Shown here in pieces: positions 15,300 through 23,615 of a DNA stretch of 35,838 nt. The DNA is taken from contig CAYNGD010000018.1 of NCBI GenBank assembly GCA_964396965.1, positions 1-35,838 on the forward strand, read 5' to 3'. This DNA comes from JABMRW01 sp964396965. Its GTDB lineage: Bacteria; Chloroflexota; Dehalococcoidia; Dehalococcoidales; BS750m-G39. The notes under the pieces are model-generated. The model searched no databases and was not told the DNA's origin. It saw only the letters and a list, made by a program, of their open reading frames with translations. The number at the start of each line of letters is the position of its first letter. The stretch's first letter is position 1. The translations under genes and the position numbers were made by a program.

Positions 15300-16055
15300 A
15301 TGCTGGACCAAAGCGAGCTCATCCGGTACAAGCGGCAGCTGATAATCCCCGAATTTGGCGAGGAGGGGCAGAGAAAGCTGAAAGGCTCACAGGTGGTGAT
15401 TGTCGGCGTGGGCGGCCTGGGCTGTGCTTCAGCCACCTATCTAACGGCAGCTGGCGTAGGCCATATTACCCTTGTTGATTTCGATACCGTGGAGCTGCCC
15501 GATCTGAACCGGCAGATTCTCTACTGGGAGGAGGATATAGGTGGGAAGAAGGTAGAGGTCGCCGTGAGAAAACTTTCCCGGCTGAACCCTTTAGTCCAGA
15601 TAACCCCCGTCTTTGCTAAAATAAACGAGGATAATGTCACCAGCCTCATCAATGGGGCACAGGTAGTGGTTGACGGGCTGGACAACTCGGCCAGCCGGCT
15701 TTTGGTGAACTCGGCCTGCGTTAAGCAGAAGACACCTTATATCTACGGCGGCGTCTCGCGCCTGAGGGGCATGATTACCACCATCATCCCCGGGCAGACG
15801 CCCTGCCTGGCCTGCCTCTCCCCCGAGGGGGCCGGTGGGCTGGGGGTCCTGGGGGTAACTCCGGCATTAATCGCCGACCTGCAGGCCCTGGAGGCGATTA
15901 AACTGCTTACTGGCCGCCGCCCGTCGCTGGCAGGCAGGGTATTGCTTTTCAACGGTGATGATATGAAGTTCCGGGTGCGTGAGATAGCCAGAAACGAAAG
16001 CTGCCCGGTCTGCTCTCCGCTATACCCCAAAAAGAAAGGGGGCAAAGCTGACTAG
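15300..16055 (+). CDS. MoeB/ThiF-family adenylyltransferase
   Basis: A 251-aa E1-like enzyme. The ATP site has GVGGLGCASATYL (residues about 37-49), the acidic DFDTVELPDLNRQILY region with the catalytic Arg in NRQ, and KKVEVAV. DGLDN carries the Mg-binding Asp. Two zinc knuckles, CLAC (about 163-166) and CPVC near the C-terminus, are both intact. The enzyme adenylates the C-terminal glycine of its sulfur carrier in molybdopterin or thiamin synthesis. Being paired with a MoaD-like protein and next to a molybdenum hydroxylase, molybdenum cofactor synthesis or maturation is the likelier role. It is convergent with the hydroxylase genes, 44 bp between stops. Confidence 0.9.
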   Translation: MLDQSELIRYKRQLIIPEFGEEGQRKLKGSQVVIVGVGGLGCASATYLTAAGVGHITLVDFDTVELPDLNRQILYWEEDIGGKKVEVAVRKLSRLNPLVQITPVFAKINEDNVTSLINGAQVVVDGLDNSASRLLVNSACVKQKTPYIYGGVSRLRGMITTIIPGQTPCLACLSPEGAGGLGVLGVTPALIADLQALEAIKLLTGRRPSLAGRVLLFNGDDMKFRVREIARNESCPVCSPLYPKKKGGKAD

Positions 16056-16099
16056 CCCTGCCCCTTCTCCTGAACTACTCCCTGTCTAGCTGAAGAGGG

Positions 16100-18439
16100 T
16101 TACTTTTTTCCTTTCCCTTCCCTTTTGGCTTTCAGCGCCCAGAAGACCTTCTCCGGCTGTGTCGGCAGGTCCTTTATCCAGACGCCGGTAGCATCATAGA
16201 TGGCGCTGACCAGCGACGGTGGGGCGCTGCAGCAGCTGCCCTCGCTGGCCTCTTTAGCGCCGAAGGGGCCGTAGGGGTCGTTGGTTACCACGTGTATTAC
16301 CTTGGTCATCGGCGCCTCATTGGCGCGGGGCCGCTTGTAGTCAACCAGATTGGGGTTAAGGGTTGACCCCCGGTCCATCTTAAACTCCTCGTAGAGGGCG
16401 GCAGCTATCCCCTGGTGATAGGAACCACCCTGGACCTGGGTCTCCACCGCCTGGACATTCAGCGGGAAACCGCAGTCGTGGGCTATTACACTGTTATCGG
16501 TGCATTTGATAAAGCCCGTCTCCACGTCCACCTCCACCTCGGTGGCCTGGGCGGTGAAGCTATAGTTGGTGCCGATATCGCCTATCCCCCGGCTGAAATC
16601 GGCCAGTCCATACATTGATATCCCCTGGGTGGAGTAGCCGCGGCCGATGATGACCTTGCCCGGTGTCTCGTAGCAGGCAATCCTCACCAGCCTCCCCCAG
16701 GCCATGCTCTTCTCTGGATCCGACTTAACGAATACCTTCTTGTCCTTAATATCTACATCATCCGGCTTCACGCCGAACTGCTGGGCGGCGACCTCGAGGA
16801 GCTGGTTCTTGGCATCCTGGGCGGCTTTTATGGCCGCCTCTCCGGCGTGCACGGTGACCCGGCTCCCGTAGCTGCCGGGGTCAACCGGGGTAAAGGCCGA
16901 GTCCACCCTCTTCAGGTCTATGTCGTCCAGCTTTATACCGAGTACCTCGGCAACGATAGCGCTCATCACGGTGTCTGAGCCCTGTCCGACGTCGGTGGCG
17001 CCGGTCAGGTAGTTGACGCTGCCGTCCTCGCACACCCGGACGATAGCGGCGCAGGCGTTGTGGGCGCTCAGCTTGGTGCCGCTGTTATAGGTGGCTGCGG
17101 CAAACCCCATGCCGTAGGCCTTGCTGCCTTCGACCTTTTTCCTCCTCGTTTTCCAGTTCACCGCCTCGGCCACCTTCTCGATGCACTCCTGCATGCCGCA
17201 GGTGGCCACATGGACATCGTTGACCGTCTTGTAAATTTGGCCCGGCTTGGGGTTTTCGATAGAGTTCCTGAGCCTTATCTCCACCGGGTCCAGGCCGAGC
17301 TCCTCGGCGATCATATCCAGCTGGACGTCGGCGGCGAACCGGCTGTGGTAAAGCCCGTGTCCCCTCATGGCAGCGGAACTGGGGTTATTGGTGAAGTAGT
17401 TGTAGCAGTCATACTTGAAATTGGGCAGCTTGTAGGGCAGCGTCATGCAGGTGCCGGTGAGGAACATGGTAAGCGGGCTCATCCGGGTGTAAGCGCCCCC
17501 GTCAGCCACCGCCTTGAGATAGGTAGCTGTCAGTAGGCCGTCTTTGGTAACCCCTGTCTTGACGGTAATCCACATCGGGTGGCGCCGCAGGTCGGTGGTG
17601 AGCGCATCGAACTGGGTGGTCACAATTTTCACCGGCCGGCCCGCCTTCTTGGACAGCATGACCGCCGAAAAATCGGCTGGCGTCATGTCGTTCTTGGTGC
17701 CGCCGAAGTCGGAGCCGATAATAGGTGCTATTATCCGCACGTTGCTCAGCGGCAGGTTAAAGCACCGGGACAGAATCCGGTAAGGGAAATAGGGGCTGCC
17801 CTTGGCCCCGATATAGACCACGTGAGTCGAGTCGGGCCAGTAGGCGGTCACCGCCGGCGGCTCCAGATAGCCCTTGGCCATCCGCGGCGTCTGGAAGGTG
17901 TCCTCCCGGACCAGGTAAGACTCGGCGAAGGCCTTTTCCACATCGCCGAAGTTCCAGTGGTATTCAACACAGATATTCCCCGGCCGGTCTTCATGGACCA
18001 GGGGCGCCCCTTCCTGCATTGCCTCGGTGGGGGTAAAGACGCCGGGAAGCGGTTCGTACTCCACCTCAATGAGGTCGCAGGCCTCCTGGGCGGTATCCTC
18101 ATCAACGGCGGCCACCGCCGCCACCCCTTCATAGAGGTAGCGCACCTTGGCCACCGCCAGCGGCTCTTCGTCACGGGTCGGCCCGCTCCAGCCCCACTTG
18201 AAACCACCAAAGTCCTTGCCGGTAGTCACCGCTTTGACGCCGGGCAGGGCTTCGGCCTTGCTGGTGTCAATATTCAATATCCTGGCATGGGCGTAAGGGC
18301 TTCTCTTGACATAGCCCCATAACATATTGGCTATTTCATAATCGGCGGCGTATTTCGCCTCGCCGGTAACCTTGGCCCTGGCATCTACCCTGGGTATCGG
18401 TTTGCCTAAAATCGCATAGTTGCCAAAGGTTTCGTCCAT
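16100..18439 (-). CDS. Molybdenum hydroxylase large (molybdopterin-binding) subunit, xanthine dehydrogenase family
   Basis: A 779-aa catalytic subunit of the length usual for CoxL, HcrA or XdhB-type proteins. The N-terminal a/b hammerhead domain (PRVDARAKVTGEAKYAADY, residues about 15-33) is followed by the two molybdopterin domains, with GSDFGGTKND, AMRGHGLYHSRFAADVQLD, the GATDVGQGSDTVM region and GSYGSRVTVHAGEA. FGAKEASEGSC near the C-terminus holds the conserved active-site Glu (GAKEASEG). The substrate loop reads AMRGHG, not the AYRCSFR of form I CO dehydrogenase, so CO is unlikely; it is nearer the 4-hydroxybenzoyl-CoA reductase/nicotinate type. The gene is last in a medium-small-large operon, one base after the small subunit's stop. 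Confidence 0.9.
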   Translation of the reverse strand: MDETFGNYAILGKPIPRVDARAKVTGEAKYAADYEIANMLWGYVKRSPYAHARILNIDTSKAEALPGVKAVTTGKDFGGFKWGWSGPTRDEEPLAVAKVRYLYEGVAAVAAVDEDTAQEACDLIEVEYEPLPGVFTPTEAMQEGAPLVHEDRPGNICVEYHWNFGDVEKAFAESYLVREDTFQTPRMAKGYLEPPAVTAYWPDSTHVVYIGAKGSPYFPYRILSRCFNLPLSNVRIIAPIIGSDFGGTKNDMTPADFSAVMLSKKAGRPVKIVTTQFDALTTDLRRHPMWITVKTGVTKDGLLTATYLKAVADGGAYTRMSPLTMFLTGTCMTLPYKLPNFKYDCYNYFTNNPSSAAMRGHGLYHSRFAADVQLDMIAEELGLDPVEIRLRNSIENPKPGQIYKTVNDVHVATCGMQECIEKVAEAVNWKTRRKKVEGSKAYGMGFAAATYNSGTKLSAHNACAAIVRVCEDGSVNYLTGATDVGQGSDTVMSAIVAEVLGIKLDDIDLKRVDSAFTPVDPGSYGSRVTVHAGEAAIKAAQDAKNQLLEVAAQQFGVKPDDVDIKDKKVFVKSDPEKSMAWGRLVRIACYETPGKVIIGRGYSTQGISMYGLADFSRGIGDIGTNYSFTAQATEVEVDVETGFIKCTDNSVIAHDCGFPLNVQAVETQVQGGSYHQGIAAALYEEFKMDRGSTLNPNLVDYKRPRANEAPMTKVIHVVTNDPYGPFGAKEASEGSCCSAPPSLVSAIYDATGVWIKDLPTQPEKVFWALKAKREGKGKK

Positions 18440-18440
18440 G

Positions 18441-18926
18441 CTAGTGACCTCCTCGCATTTCTCGGGCCGCGATTTCTATCGCCTCAATGTATTTGACATA
18501 ACCTTCGTCGGCACACAGGTTGCCCTGTATCGCCTCCCTTATCTCCTGGCGGGTAGGGCTGGGGTTCTCAGCCAGCAAGGCCCTGGCCGACATCACCATC
18601 CCCGGCGTGCAGTACCCGCACTCTATGGCACCGTGGTCAATCATCGCCTGCTGAATAGGGTGCAGCTTATCACCTTCAGCCACCCCTTCAACGGTGGTAA
18701 TCTTATGACCAGCGGCCTGAAGCGCCAGCACCGAGCAGGACCTGACCGCCCGGCCATCAATATTAACGGTGCAGGCACCGCAGGCGCTGTCCAGACAGCC
18801 TACCTTGGTGCCGATCAGCTTCAGTTCCTGCCTCAGCAGCTCCACCAGCAGGGTGTTTGGTTTCACCTTAAGCTGGTAGGGTTTGCCGTTAACGTTCAGT
18901 TTTAATTCCTTCAGTTCACCTTTCAC
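18441..18926 (-). CDS. Molybdenum hydroxylase small subunit, two [2Fe-2S] clusters
   Basis: A 161-aa iron-sulfur subunit. The N-terminal ferredoxin-like domain carries CLDSACGACTVNIDGRAVRSC (plant-type cluster ligands), and the helical domain has CGYCTPGMVMSA and a later Cys in IQGNLC for the second cluster. It passes electrons from the molybdenum centre to the FAD subunit. The start is GTG preceded by AGGAGG at good spacing. It lies 20 bp after the FAD subunit and one base before the large subunit. Confidence 0.95.
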   Translation of the reverse strand: MKGELKELKLNVNGKPYQLKVKPNTLLVELLRQELKLIGTKVGCLDSACGACTVNIDGRAVRSCSVLALQAAGHKITTVEGVAEGDKLHPIQQAMIDHGAIECGYCTPGMVMSARALLAENPSPTRQEIREAIQGNLCADEGYVKYIEAIEIAAREMRGGH

Positions 18927-18946
18927 ACTTGTCCTCCTTACCCAAT

Positions 18947-19822
18947 TTAGGCTTTTCTGGCTCTTTCCAGAGCTATCAGTCCCACCCTCCGGACGAAGAC
19001 CTTTATCATCTCCCGCCGGTATTCTGCCGAACCGTGTACATCAGAAGTTGGGGCAGCCTCCTTTGAGGCTGTTTCGCTGGCCTTGACCAGCTGGCCTTCG
19101 TTAACTGTCTTTCCGACTAGGACCTTCCCCGCCTCCCTGGCCCTCAGCGGTACGGAAGAGCAGTTACTGAGGGCTATCCGGGCGTCCTGGCAGAGGCCAT
19201 CCTTGCCACTCAGGGTGATTGACACCGCCGCCCCGACGATTCCCATATCCCCCTTCATCACCATCAGCTTTTCGTAGGCAGTGCCGGTATGAGGCGGTGG
19301 GGTCGGCACCTGAATCTCGGTGAGCATCTCGTCAGGCTTTAAGGCTACCTCAAGATAATCCCTGGAAAATTCCTCCATATCGACTGTTCTTTCTCCGCCC
19401 GGACCGGCCAGCTTTAATTTTGCCCTCAGGGCAATGAAGACCGGGGCCGGGTCGCCGGCGGGGTCACCGTGGCAGAGGTTGCCGCCGATAGTGCCCCAGT
19501 TTCGCGTCTGGACGGTGGCCAGATTCCCCTCCAGCTCGCTGAGCACTCTGAAATGCTTCTGGATGACCGGTGATTTCTCTATGGCCCGGTGTATGGTCAG
19601 CGCCCCGATTTTGAGGCCCTGCTTCTCATCGTATTTGATATAGTCCAGGCTGGATATACCCTTGATATCAATCAGATATTCCGGGGTGAGCAGTCGCTGC
19701 TTCATGACTACCAGCATCGACTGCCCCCCGCAGATTATTTTAGCCTCCTCTTTATATTTGGCCAGCAGAGAAACGGCTTCTTTAACCGTTTTGGGAGCGA
19801 AATACTCAAACTCAGCTAACAT
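18947..19822 (-). CDS. Molybdenum hydroxylase medium (FAD-binding) subunit
   Basis: A 291-aa subunit of the CoxM/HcrB type. The FAD-binding domain has ICGGQSMLVVMKQRL (residues about 31-45) and WGTIGGNLCHGDPAGD (about 108-123), the two FAD loops of this family; the C-terminal CO-dehydrogenase flavoprotein domain includes EYRREM, the usual helix near the end. ATG at 19822 has GGAGG five bases upstream. It is first in the operon, which has the same order (medium, small, large) as aerobic CO dehydrogenase operons. No FAD-independent maturation factor (CoxD/E/F, XdhC) is in the window. Confidence 0.93.
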   Translation of the reverse strand: MLAEFEYFAPKTVKEAVSLLAKYKEEAKIICGGQSMLVVMKQRLLTPEYLIDIKGISSLDYIKYDEKQGLKIGALTIHRAIEKSPVIQKHFRVLSELEGNLATVQTRNWGTIGGNLCHGDPAGDPAPVFIALRAKLKLAGPGGERTVDMEEFSRDYLEVALKPDEMLTEIQVPTPPPHTGTAYEKLMVMKGDMGIVGAAVSITLSGKDGLCQDARIALSNCSSVPLRAREAGKVLVGKTVNEGQLVKASETASKEAAPTSDVHGSAEYRREMIKVFVRRVGLIALERARKA

Positions 19823-19852
19823 TTGGCCTCCTCAATGCAAAAGTCACTATAT

Positions 19853-19880
19853 CTTATAAAACCTCTTGGCCTTACGTCAA
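19853..19880 (-). promoter_or_regulatory. Promoter of the molybdenum hydroxylase operon
   Basis: Minus strand: TTGACG, 16 bp, TATAAG, about 30 nt before the ATG. It lies back-to-back with the regulator promoter that begins at 19896. Confidence 0.45.
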
Positions 19881-19895
19881 GTTTGCTCATAACAT

Positions 19896-19924
19896 TTGAT
19901 AGAGGCTGCCATTGGGTTTATACT
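19896..19924 (+). promoter_or_regulatory. Promoter of the second two-component operon
   Basis: TTGATA, 17 bp, TATACT, near-consensus. Transcription would begin about 10 nt before the ATG. No TTAACA repeat is present here, unlike the first two-component operon. Confidence 0.65.
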
Positions 19925-19939
19925 GAAATTGGAGAAAAT

Positions 19940-20629
19940 ATGGCAGCTAAAATCCTGGTTGTCGAGGATGACCTGAACCTGCTGGCGACGCTCAAATATA
20001 ATTTTATCAAAGAAGGCTACGACGTCGTTACCGCCGTTGACGGCGCCGGGGCTTTGGAGGCGGCACGGAGGGAAAAATCGGATTTAATGGTCCTGGATAT
20101 AATGCTGCCCGGACTTAGCGGCTTTGAGGTCTGCCGCATTCTAAGGAAAGAGACCGATGTCCCCATCATGATGCTGACCGCCAAGGTGGATGAGGTGGAC
20201 AAGATAGTTGGCCTTGAAATCGGTGCCGATGACTACATGACCAAGCCCTTCAGCATGAGGGAGCTGCTGGCCCGGATAAGGGCCATGCTCCGCCGCGCCG
20301 AGATGGCCAGAGCGGAGCCGGAACTTAAGCCGGCTCTCAGAATCGGTGACCTGGAGATTGATAGCGCCCGCCACCGGGCTTCACGGGGAGGAGAAACCCT
20401 GGAGCTCTCCCCGAAAGAGTTCGACCTGCTGGCCTTTCTAGCCCAGAACAAGGGGCTCGTCTTCAGCCGGGAGCAGCTCCTGGAAAAGGTGTGGGGCTAT
20501 GACTACGCCGGCGAGACCAGGACAGTGGATGTCCACATCCGCTGGCTGCGGCAGAAAATAGAGGGTGACCCGGCCAAGCCTAAAATTCTGGTGACGGTGC
20601 GGGGCACTGGCTATAAACTGGCAGGCTGA
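19940..20629 (+). CDS. OmpR/PhoB-family response regulator (second system)
   Basis: A 229-aa regulator. ATG at 19940 follows GGAG; an in-frame extension to 19823 lies in the promoter region and is not used. Receiver domain: E9-D10-D11, phosphoacceptor D53 in VLDIMLPG, T80 in MLTAK, K102 in YMTKPF. Winged-helix domain: LSPKEFDLLAFL, VWGYDYAGETRTVDVHIRWLRQKIE, of the PhoB/WalR type. The kinase follows after 2 bp. It is divergent from the molybdenum hydroxylase operon across a 117-bp gap, so it could also control that operon; that is a guess from position. Confidence 0.94.
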   Translation: MAAKILVVEDDLNLLATLKYNFIKEGYDVVTAVDGAGALEAARREKSDLMVLDIMLPGLSGFEVCRILRKETDVPIMMLTAKVDEVDKIVGLEIGADDYMTKPFSMRELLARIRAMLRRAEMARAEPELKPALRIGDLEIDSARHRASRGGETLELSPKEFDLLAFLAQNKGLVFSREQLLEKVWGYDYAGETRTVDVHIRWLRQKIEGDPAKPKILVTVRGTGYKLAG

Positions 20630-20631
20630 AA

Positions 20632-22392
20632 TTGTTCCGTAGCATTCAATGGCGCATTACCATCCCCCTTGTCCTGCTGGTGGTGGTTATTATGGGGGCT
20701 CTGGGAGCTTACCTGGCCATCTCCACCCGGAGTTCCCAGCTTGCCGACCTGCGTTCTGAGCTGGAGCATGAAGCCAGGATTACCGCCGAAGCCAGCCTGC
20801 CCGGTTTCCTGAACCCTAGTGGGCAGGATAGCCCGGATACCCTGGCCAAGAGGCTGGGGGAGGAGATTAAGGCCAGGGTCACCATCATCGCCCGGGACGG
20901 GACCGTGCTGGGCGACTCTGATGAAGACCCAGCCATCATGGAGAACCACGCCGGTCGCCCCGAGGTCATCGACGCCCTGAGCACCGGCCTGGGTGAGAGC
21001 ACCCGCTATAGCACCACTCTGAAGCGTATGATGCTGTATATGGCCGTGCCCGTTTCCTATCAGGGGGAGATTCTGGGGGTGGCCCGCGTCTCGCTGCCAA
21101 TCGACACAGTTGAGGGCGTGGTCCGCCGGGTGACGGTAAGCATTATTATCGCCATGGCGGCGGCGGCGGCGCTGGTCATCCTGGCGGCCTGGCTTATCGC
21201 CCGCTTTACCACCCGCCCCATACGCCAGTTCACCGCCGCCTCCCGGAGAATCACCTCAGGAGAACTGGGGCAGAAGATAACCATAGAGGCCAGGGACGAG
21301 GTCGGTGAGCTGGCTCATGCCTTCAATGAAATGTCGGCCAGGCTCAAGGAAACAGTGGAAACAATCTCGGAAGACCGGACCAGGCTGGCCACCATCTTGG
21401 ACAATATGGCCGATGGCGTCATTATGACCGATGCCGAGGGCGACGTTTCGCTGGCCAACCAGACGGCGAAAAAATTATTTAACATAAAGGAGCCAGAGGG
21501 TAAATCCCTCATCGAGGCGGTGCGCGACCACGAGGCAGATGAGCTGTTGAAGCTGTGCCTCAGGACAGCCAGAATGCAGTCCGTCCAGTACGAATCGGGC
21601 ACCTCAAAGCGCTACCTGAGGGCAATCGCCCTGCCCGTTGCTCACAGCGGCGTCCTGCTTCTGTTCCAGGACCTCACCGAGCTGAGAAACCTGCAGGCTA
21701 CCCGGCGCGAGCTTATCGGCAATATTTCCCATGAGTTCCGTACCCCGCTGGCCGGAATCAAGGTGATGGTGGAGACCCTGCGCGACGGCGCCGTTGACGA
21801 CCAAAAGACAGCCAGGGACTTCCTTAACCGGATTGACGACGAGGTTAACCGGCTGACCCAGCTGGTGGCGGAGCTGACCGAGCTCTCCCGCATCGAGACG
21901 GGCAAGGCCGAGCTTAAATTGGAGCCGGTAAATATAAACGACTTGGCGGAGGAGGTCGCCGCCCAGCTAAAGCCCCAGGCGGAGAGGCAGCGGCTTTCTT
22001 TAGTTAAAGAGCTGGCCGCCAACTTGCCCCAGGTCTCCGCCGACAGGGCCAGAGTCCGGCAGGTAATAGTTAATTTGCTGCACAACGCCATCAAGTTCAC
22101 TGACGCCGGCGGCAGAATCACGGTTACCACCCGGCGAGAAGGGGATTCGGTCACCCTGGCTATAGCCGACACCGGCAGTGGCATCGCTGAGGAAGACTTG
22201 CCCCATGTCTTCGAGCGCTTCTACAAGGGGGATAAGGTCCGCACCGGGGAGGGCACCGGCATCGGGCTGGCCATCGCCAAGCACATCGTCGAGGCCCACG
22301 GCGGCAACATCCGGGTGGAGAGTGAGGAAGGGAGGGGCTCCACCTTCAGCTTCAGCCTGCCTCTCCGGGCGGCTTCTCAAACATCAAGCTAG
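20632..22392 (+). CDS. PhoR-like sensor histidine kinase with PAS domain
   Basis: A 586-aa kinase starting at TTG just after the regulator's stop. Domains in order: TM1 (residues about 10-30), an extracytoplasmic sensor (about 31-165) with IIARDGTVLGDS as in PhoR/Cache-like sensors, TM2 (168-191), HAMP (192-245), PAS (about 252-350, LDNMADGVIMTDAEG), HisKA with His367 in ISHEFRTPLAGIKVM, and HATPase with NLLHNAIKFTD, DTGSGI and GTGIGLAIAKHIVEAHGG. This is the PhoR/WalK plan. If this system is the true Pho system, its regulator may be the one that binds the TTAACA repeats found elsewhere in the window. Confidence 0.93.
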   Translation: MFRSIQWRITIPLVLLVVVIMGALGAYLAISTRSSQLADLRSELEHEARITAEASLPGFLNPSGQDSPDTLAKRLGEEIKARVTIIARDGTVLGDSDEDPAIMENHAGRPEVIDALSTGLGESTRYSTTLKRMMLYMAVPVSYQGEILGVARVSLPIDTVEGVVRRVTVSIIIAMAAAAALVILAAWLIARFTTRPIRQFTAASRRITSGELGQKITIEARDEVGELAHAFNEMSARLKETVETISEDRTRLATILDNMADGVIMTDAEGDVSLANQTAKKLFNIKEPEGKSLIEAVRDHEADELLKLCLRTARMQSVQYESGTSKRYLRAIALPVAHSGVLLLFQDLTELRNLQATRRELIGNISHEFRTPLAGIKVMVETLRDGAVDDQKTARDFLNRIDDEVNRLTQLVAELTELSRIETGKAELKLEPVNINDLAEEVAAQLKPQAERQRLSLVKELAANLPQVSADRARVRQVIVNLLHNAIKFTDAGGRITVTTRREGDSVTLAIADTGSGIAEEDLPHVFERFYKGDKVRTGEGTGIGLAIAKHIVEAHGGNIRVESEEGRGSTFSFSLPLRAASQTSS

Positions 22393-22554
22393 TCCTTCCA
22401 TGATTGTCAGAGAGATCCAGAAGAGGATCACCGGACTTAGACAGCCGCGATAGAGGAAGTAATTAATAAACGTTGTTTAGCCTGGACGATGCGATGTACA
22501 ATATAGCCATCGGAGGATTTCTCGCTCTCATATGACACCTAACCAGCGCCGTAG

Positions 22555-22716
22555 CGGTTTAGATTACAAAAGGAACTCAAAATATCAGCGGAGGCTTTAG
22601 AGTCTCGCGATGAGAAGTTGACCCCGGCCTGGCAATCGCTTTTAGAGGCATATGCCTACGTCGCTTCGGGACCGTATATACCACCTCCGCTCAATATGCC
22701 ACACTTTTGTAACTAA
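22555..22716 (+). other. Short open fragment, possible gene remnant
   Basis: A stop-bounded stretch (TAG at 22552, TAA at 22714) without a good start codon. It translates to about 53 residues of protein-like composition, including EALESRDEKLTPAW and LLEAYAYVASGPY. I do not recognise it. It lies in the 374-bp gap between the kinase and the molybdopterin lipoprotein gene; the rest of the gap before 22707 shows no clear element. Confidence 0.25.
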
Positions 22717-22735
22717 TTTCAACCCCGTTTTATAT
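22707..22735 (+). promoter_or_regulatory. Promoter of the molybdopterin-domain lipoprotein
   Basis: TTGTAA, 17 bp, TTATAT, ending 31 nt before the ATG at 22767, in an A+T-rich stretch. Confidence 0.4.
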
Positions 22736-22766
22736 CTTTTTTACCATCTATGTGTAAGAATGAAAA

Positions 22767-23459
22767 ATGAAAACTCAAATGAAAAGTAAATCTATTGTTT
22801 TGGCGGCTGTATTGATTTTAACACTCCCTCTAACCTTAACGGCTTGCACCAAGCCAGCTTCTACGCCTACTAACACTGGTGAAGTCGAAGCTGCCGAGTT
22901 TATGGGCCACAAATTGACGCCAATAAGCCAGCAGGATAATAATGCACTCAATGGTACGCAATACATTGACAGGGCAACCTATAGGCTAACGATTGATGGC
23001 CTGGTAGATCATCCTCTGAGTTTAGGTTATGCCGATTTGCAAGCATACCCCCAGATATCCCAGCTTATGGACCTGGATTGTGTCGAAGGTTGGGGTTTCA
23101 CAGCTAAGTGGACCGGCCCTGCGCTCAGTGCTATTTTCGATGATGCTGGGGTCAAGCCAGAGGCTAAAATTGCCATCTTCCACACTACCGATGTCCCTCA
23201 AGGGTACAGTTCACTGGACTTAAGCTATATTTACGATAATAATATTATTATTGCTTTGAAGGACAATGACATTACCCTGCCGCCGGATAGGGGATTCCCT
23301 TTTCAGGTTGTAGCCATGAGTAAGTTTGGCTATAAATGGGCAAAGTGGGTTACTCGGATAGAGTTGTCCTCAGACGCCAGTTTTCGCGGATACTGGGAGA
23401 GCGCGGGCTTCAGCAATAATGCCGACGTCAATGGCCCTGCGCTTGAGTTAGCTCAATAG
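22767..23459 (+). CDS. Lipoprotein with sulfite-oxidase-type molybdopterin-binding domain
   Basis: A 230-aa protein. A lipoprotein signal ends at Cys27 in LTLTAC, followed by a Thr/Pro linker. The rest (residues about 45-215) matches the oxidoreductase molybdopterin-binding domain: YRLTIDGLVDHPLSLGYADL is its first strand pair, and Cys105 in DLDCVEGWGF is the position that binds molybdenum in sulfite oxidase and MsrP. ALKDNDITLPPDRGFPFQVV and FGYKWAKWVTRIEL are the later signatures of the fold. It would act outside the membrane; the electron donor or acceptor is unknown. Base composition is more A+T-rich than the neighbours, hinting at separate acquisition. Start choice is uncertain (ATG at 22767 or 22779). 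Confidence 0.85.
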   Translation: MKTQMKSKSIVLAAVLILTLPLTLTACTKPASTPTNTGEVEAAEFMGHKLTPISQQDNNALNGTQYIDRATYRLTIDGLVDHPLSLGYADLQAYPQISQLMDLDCVEGWGFTAKWTGPALSAIFDDAGVKPEAKIAIFHTTDVPQGYSSLDLSYIYDNNIIIALKDNDITLPPDRGFPFQVVAMSKFGYKWAKWVTRIELSSDASFRGYWESAGFSNNADVNGPALELAQ

Positions 23460-23538
23460 TATGCCGACGTAACCAGTTTAAGAGTCATCGGTTGGCGTCG
23501 TGGCCATATGATAGTTCCTGGCCTTGGCGATTAAGAGC

Positions 23539-23585
23539 GCAGGCTGCCTGAAGGGGGAATCTTCGCCACCCTCCAGACAGCCTGC
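23539..23585 (+). terminator. Terminator hairpin between convergent genes
   Basis: GCAGGCTG (23539-23546) pairs with CAGCCTGC (23578-23585); CTG and AGG inside the arms extend the stem with mismatches. TTATT follows on the plus strand. The T tract is short, so it is of modest strength; it could serve both the lipoprotein gene and, in reverse, the binding-protein gene. Confidence 0.5.
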
Positions 23586-23615
23586 TTATTACTCCTTAAA
23601 CTCCTAATCTTAATA

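Noticed and set aside
16038..16067. GGGGCA...TGCCCC hairpin spanning the MoeB-like stop as a terminator
   Set aside because: Part of the stem is coding, there is no T tract after it, and the loop is long; too weak to list.
16100..18439. Assignment of the large subunit as CO dehydrogenase CoxL
   Set aside because: The form I loop AYRCSFR is absent; the corresponding segment reads AMRGHG, so only a family-level call is made.
22391..22438. AGTCC...GGACT hairpin after the second kinase as a terminator
   Set aside because: Five-base stem with a long, multibranched loop and no T tract.
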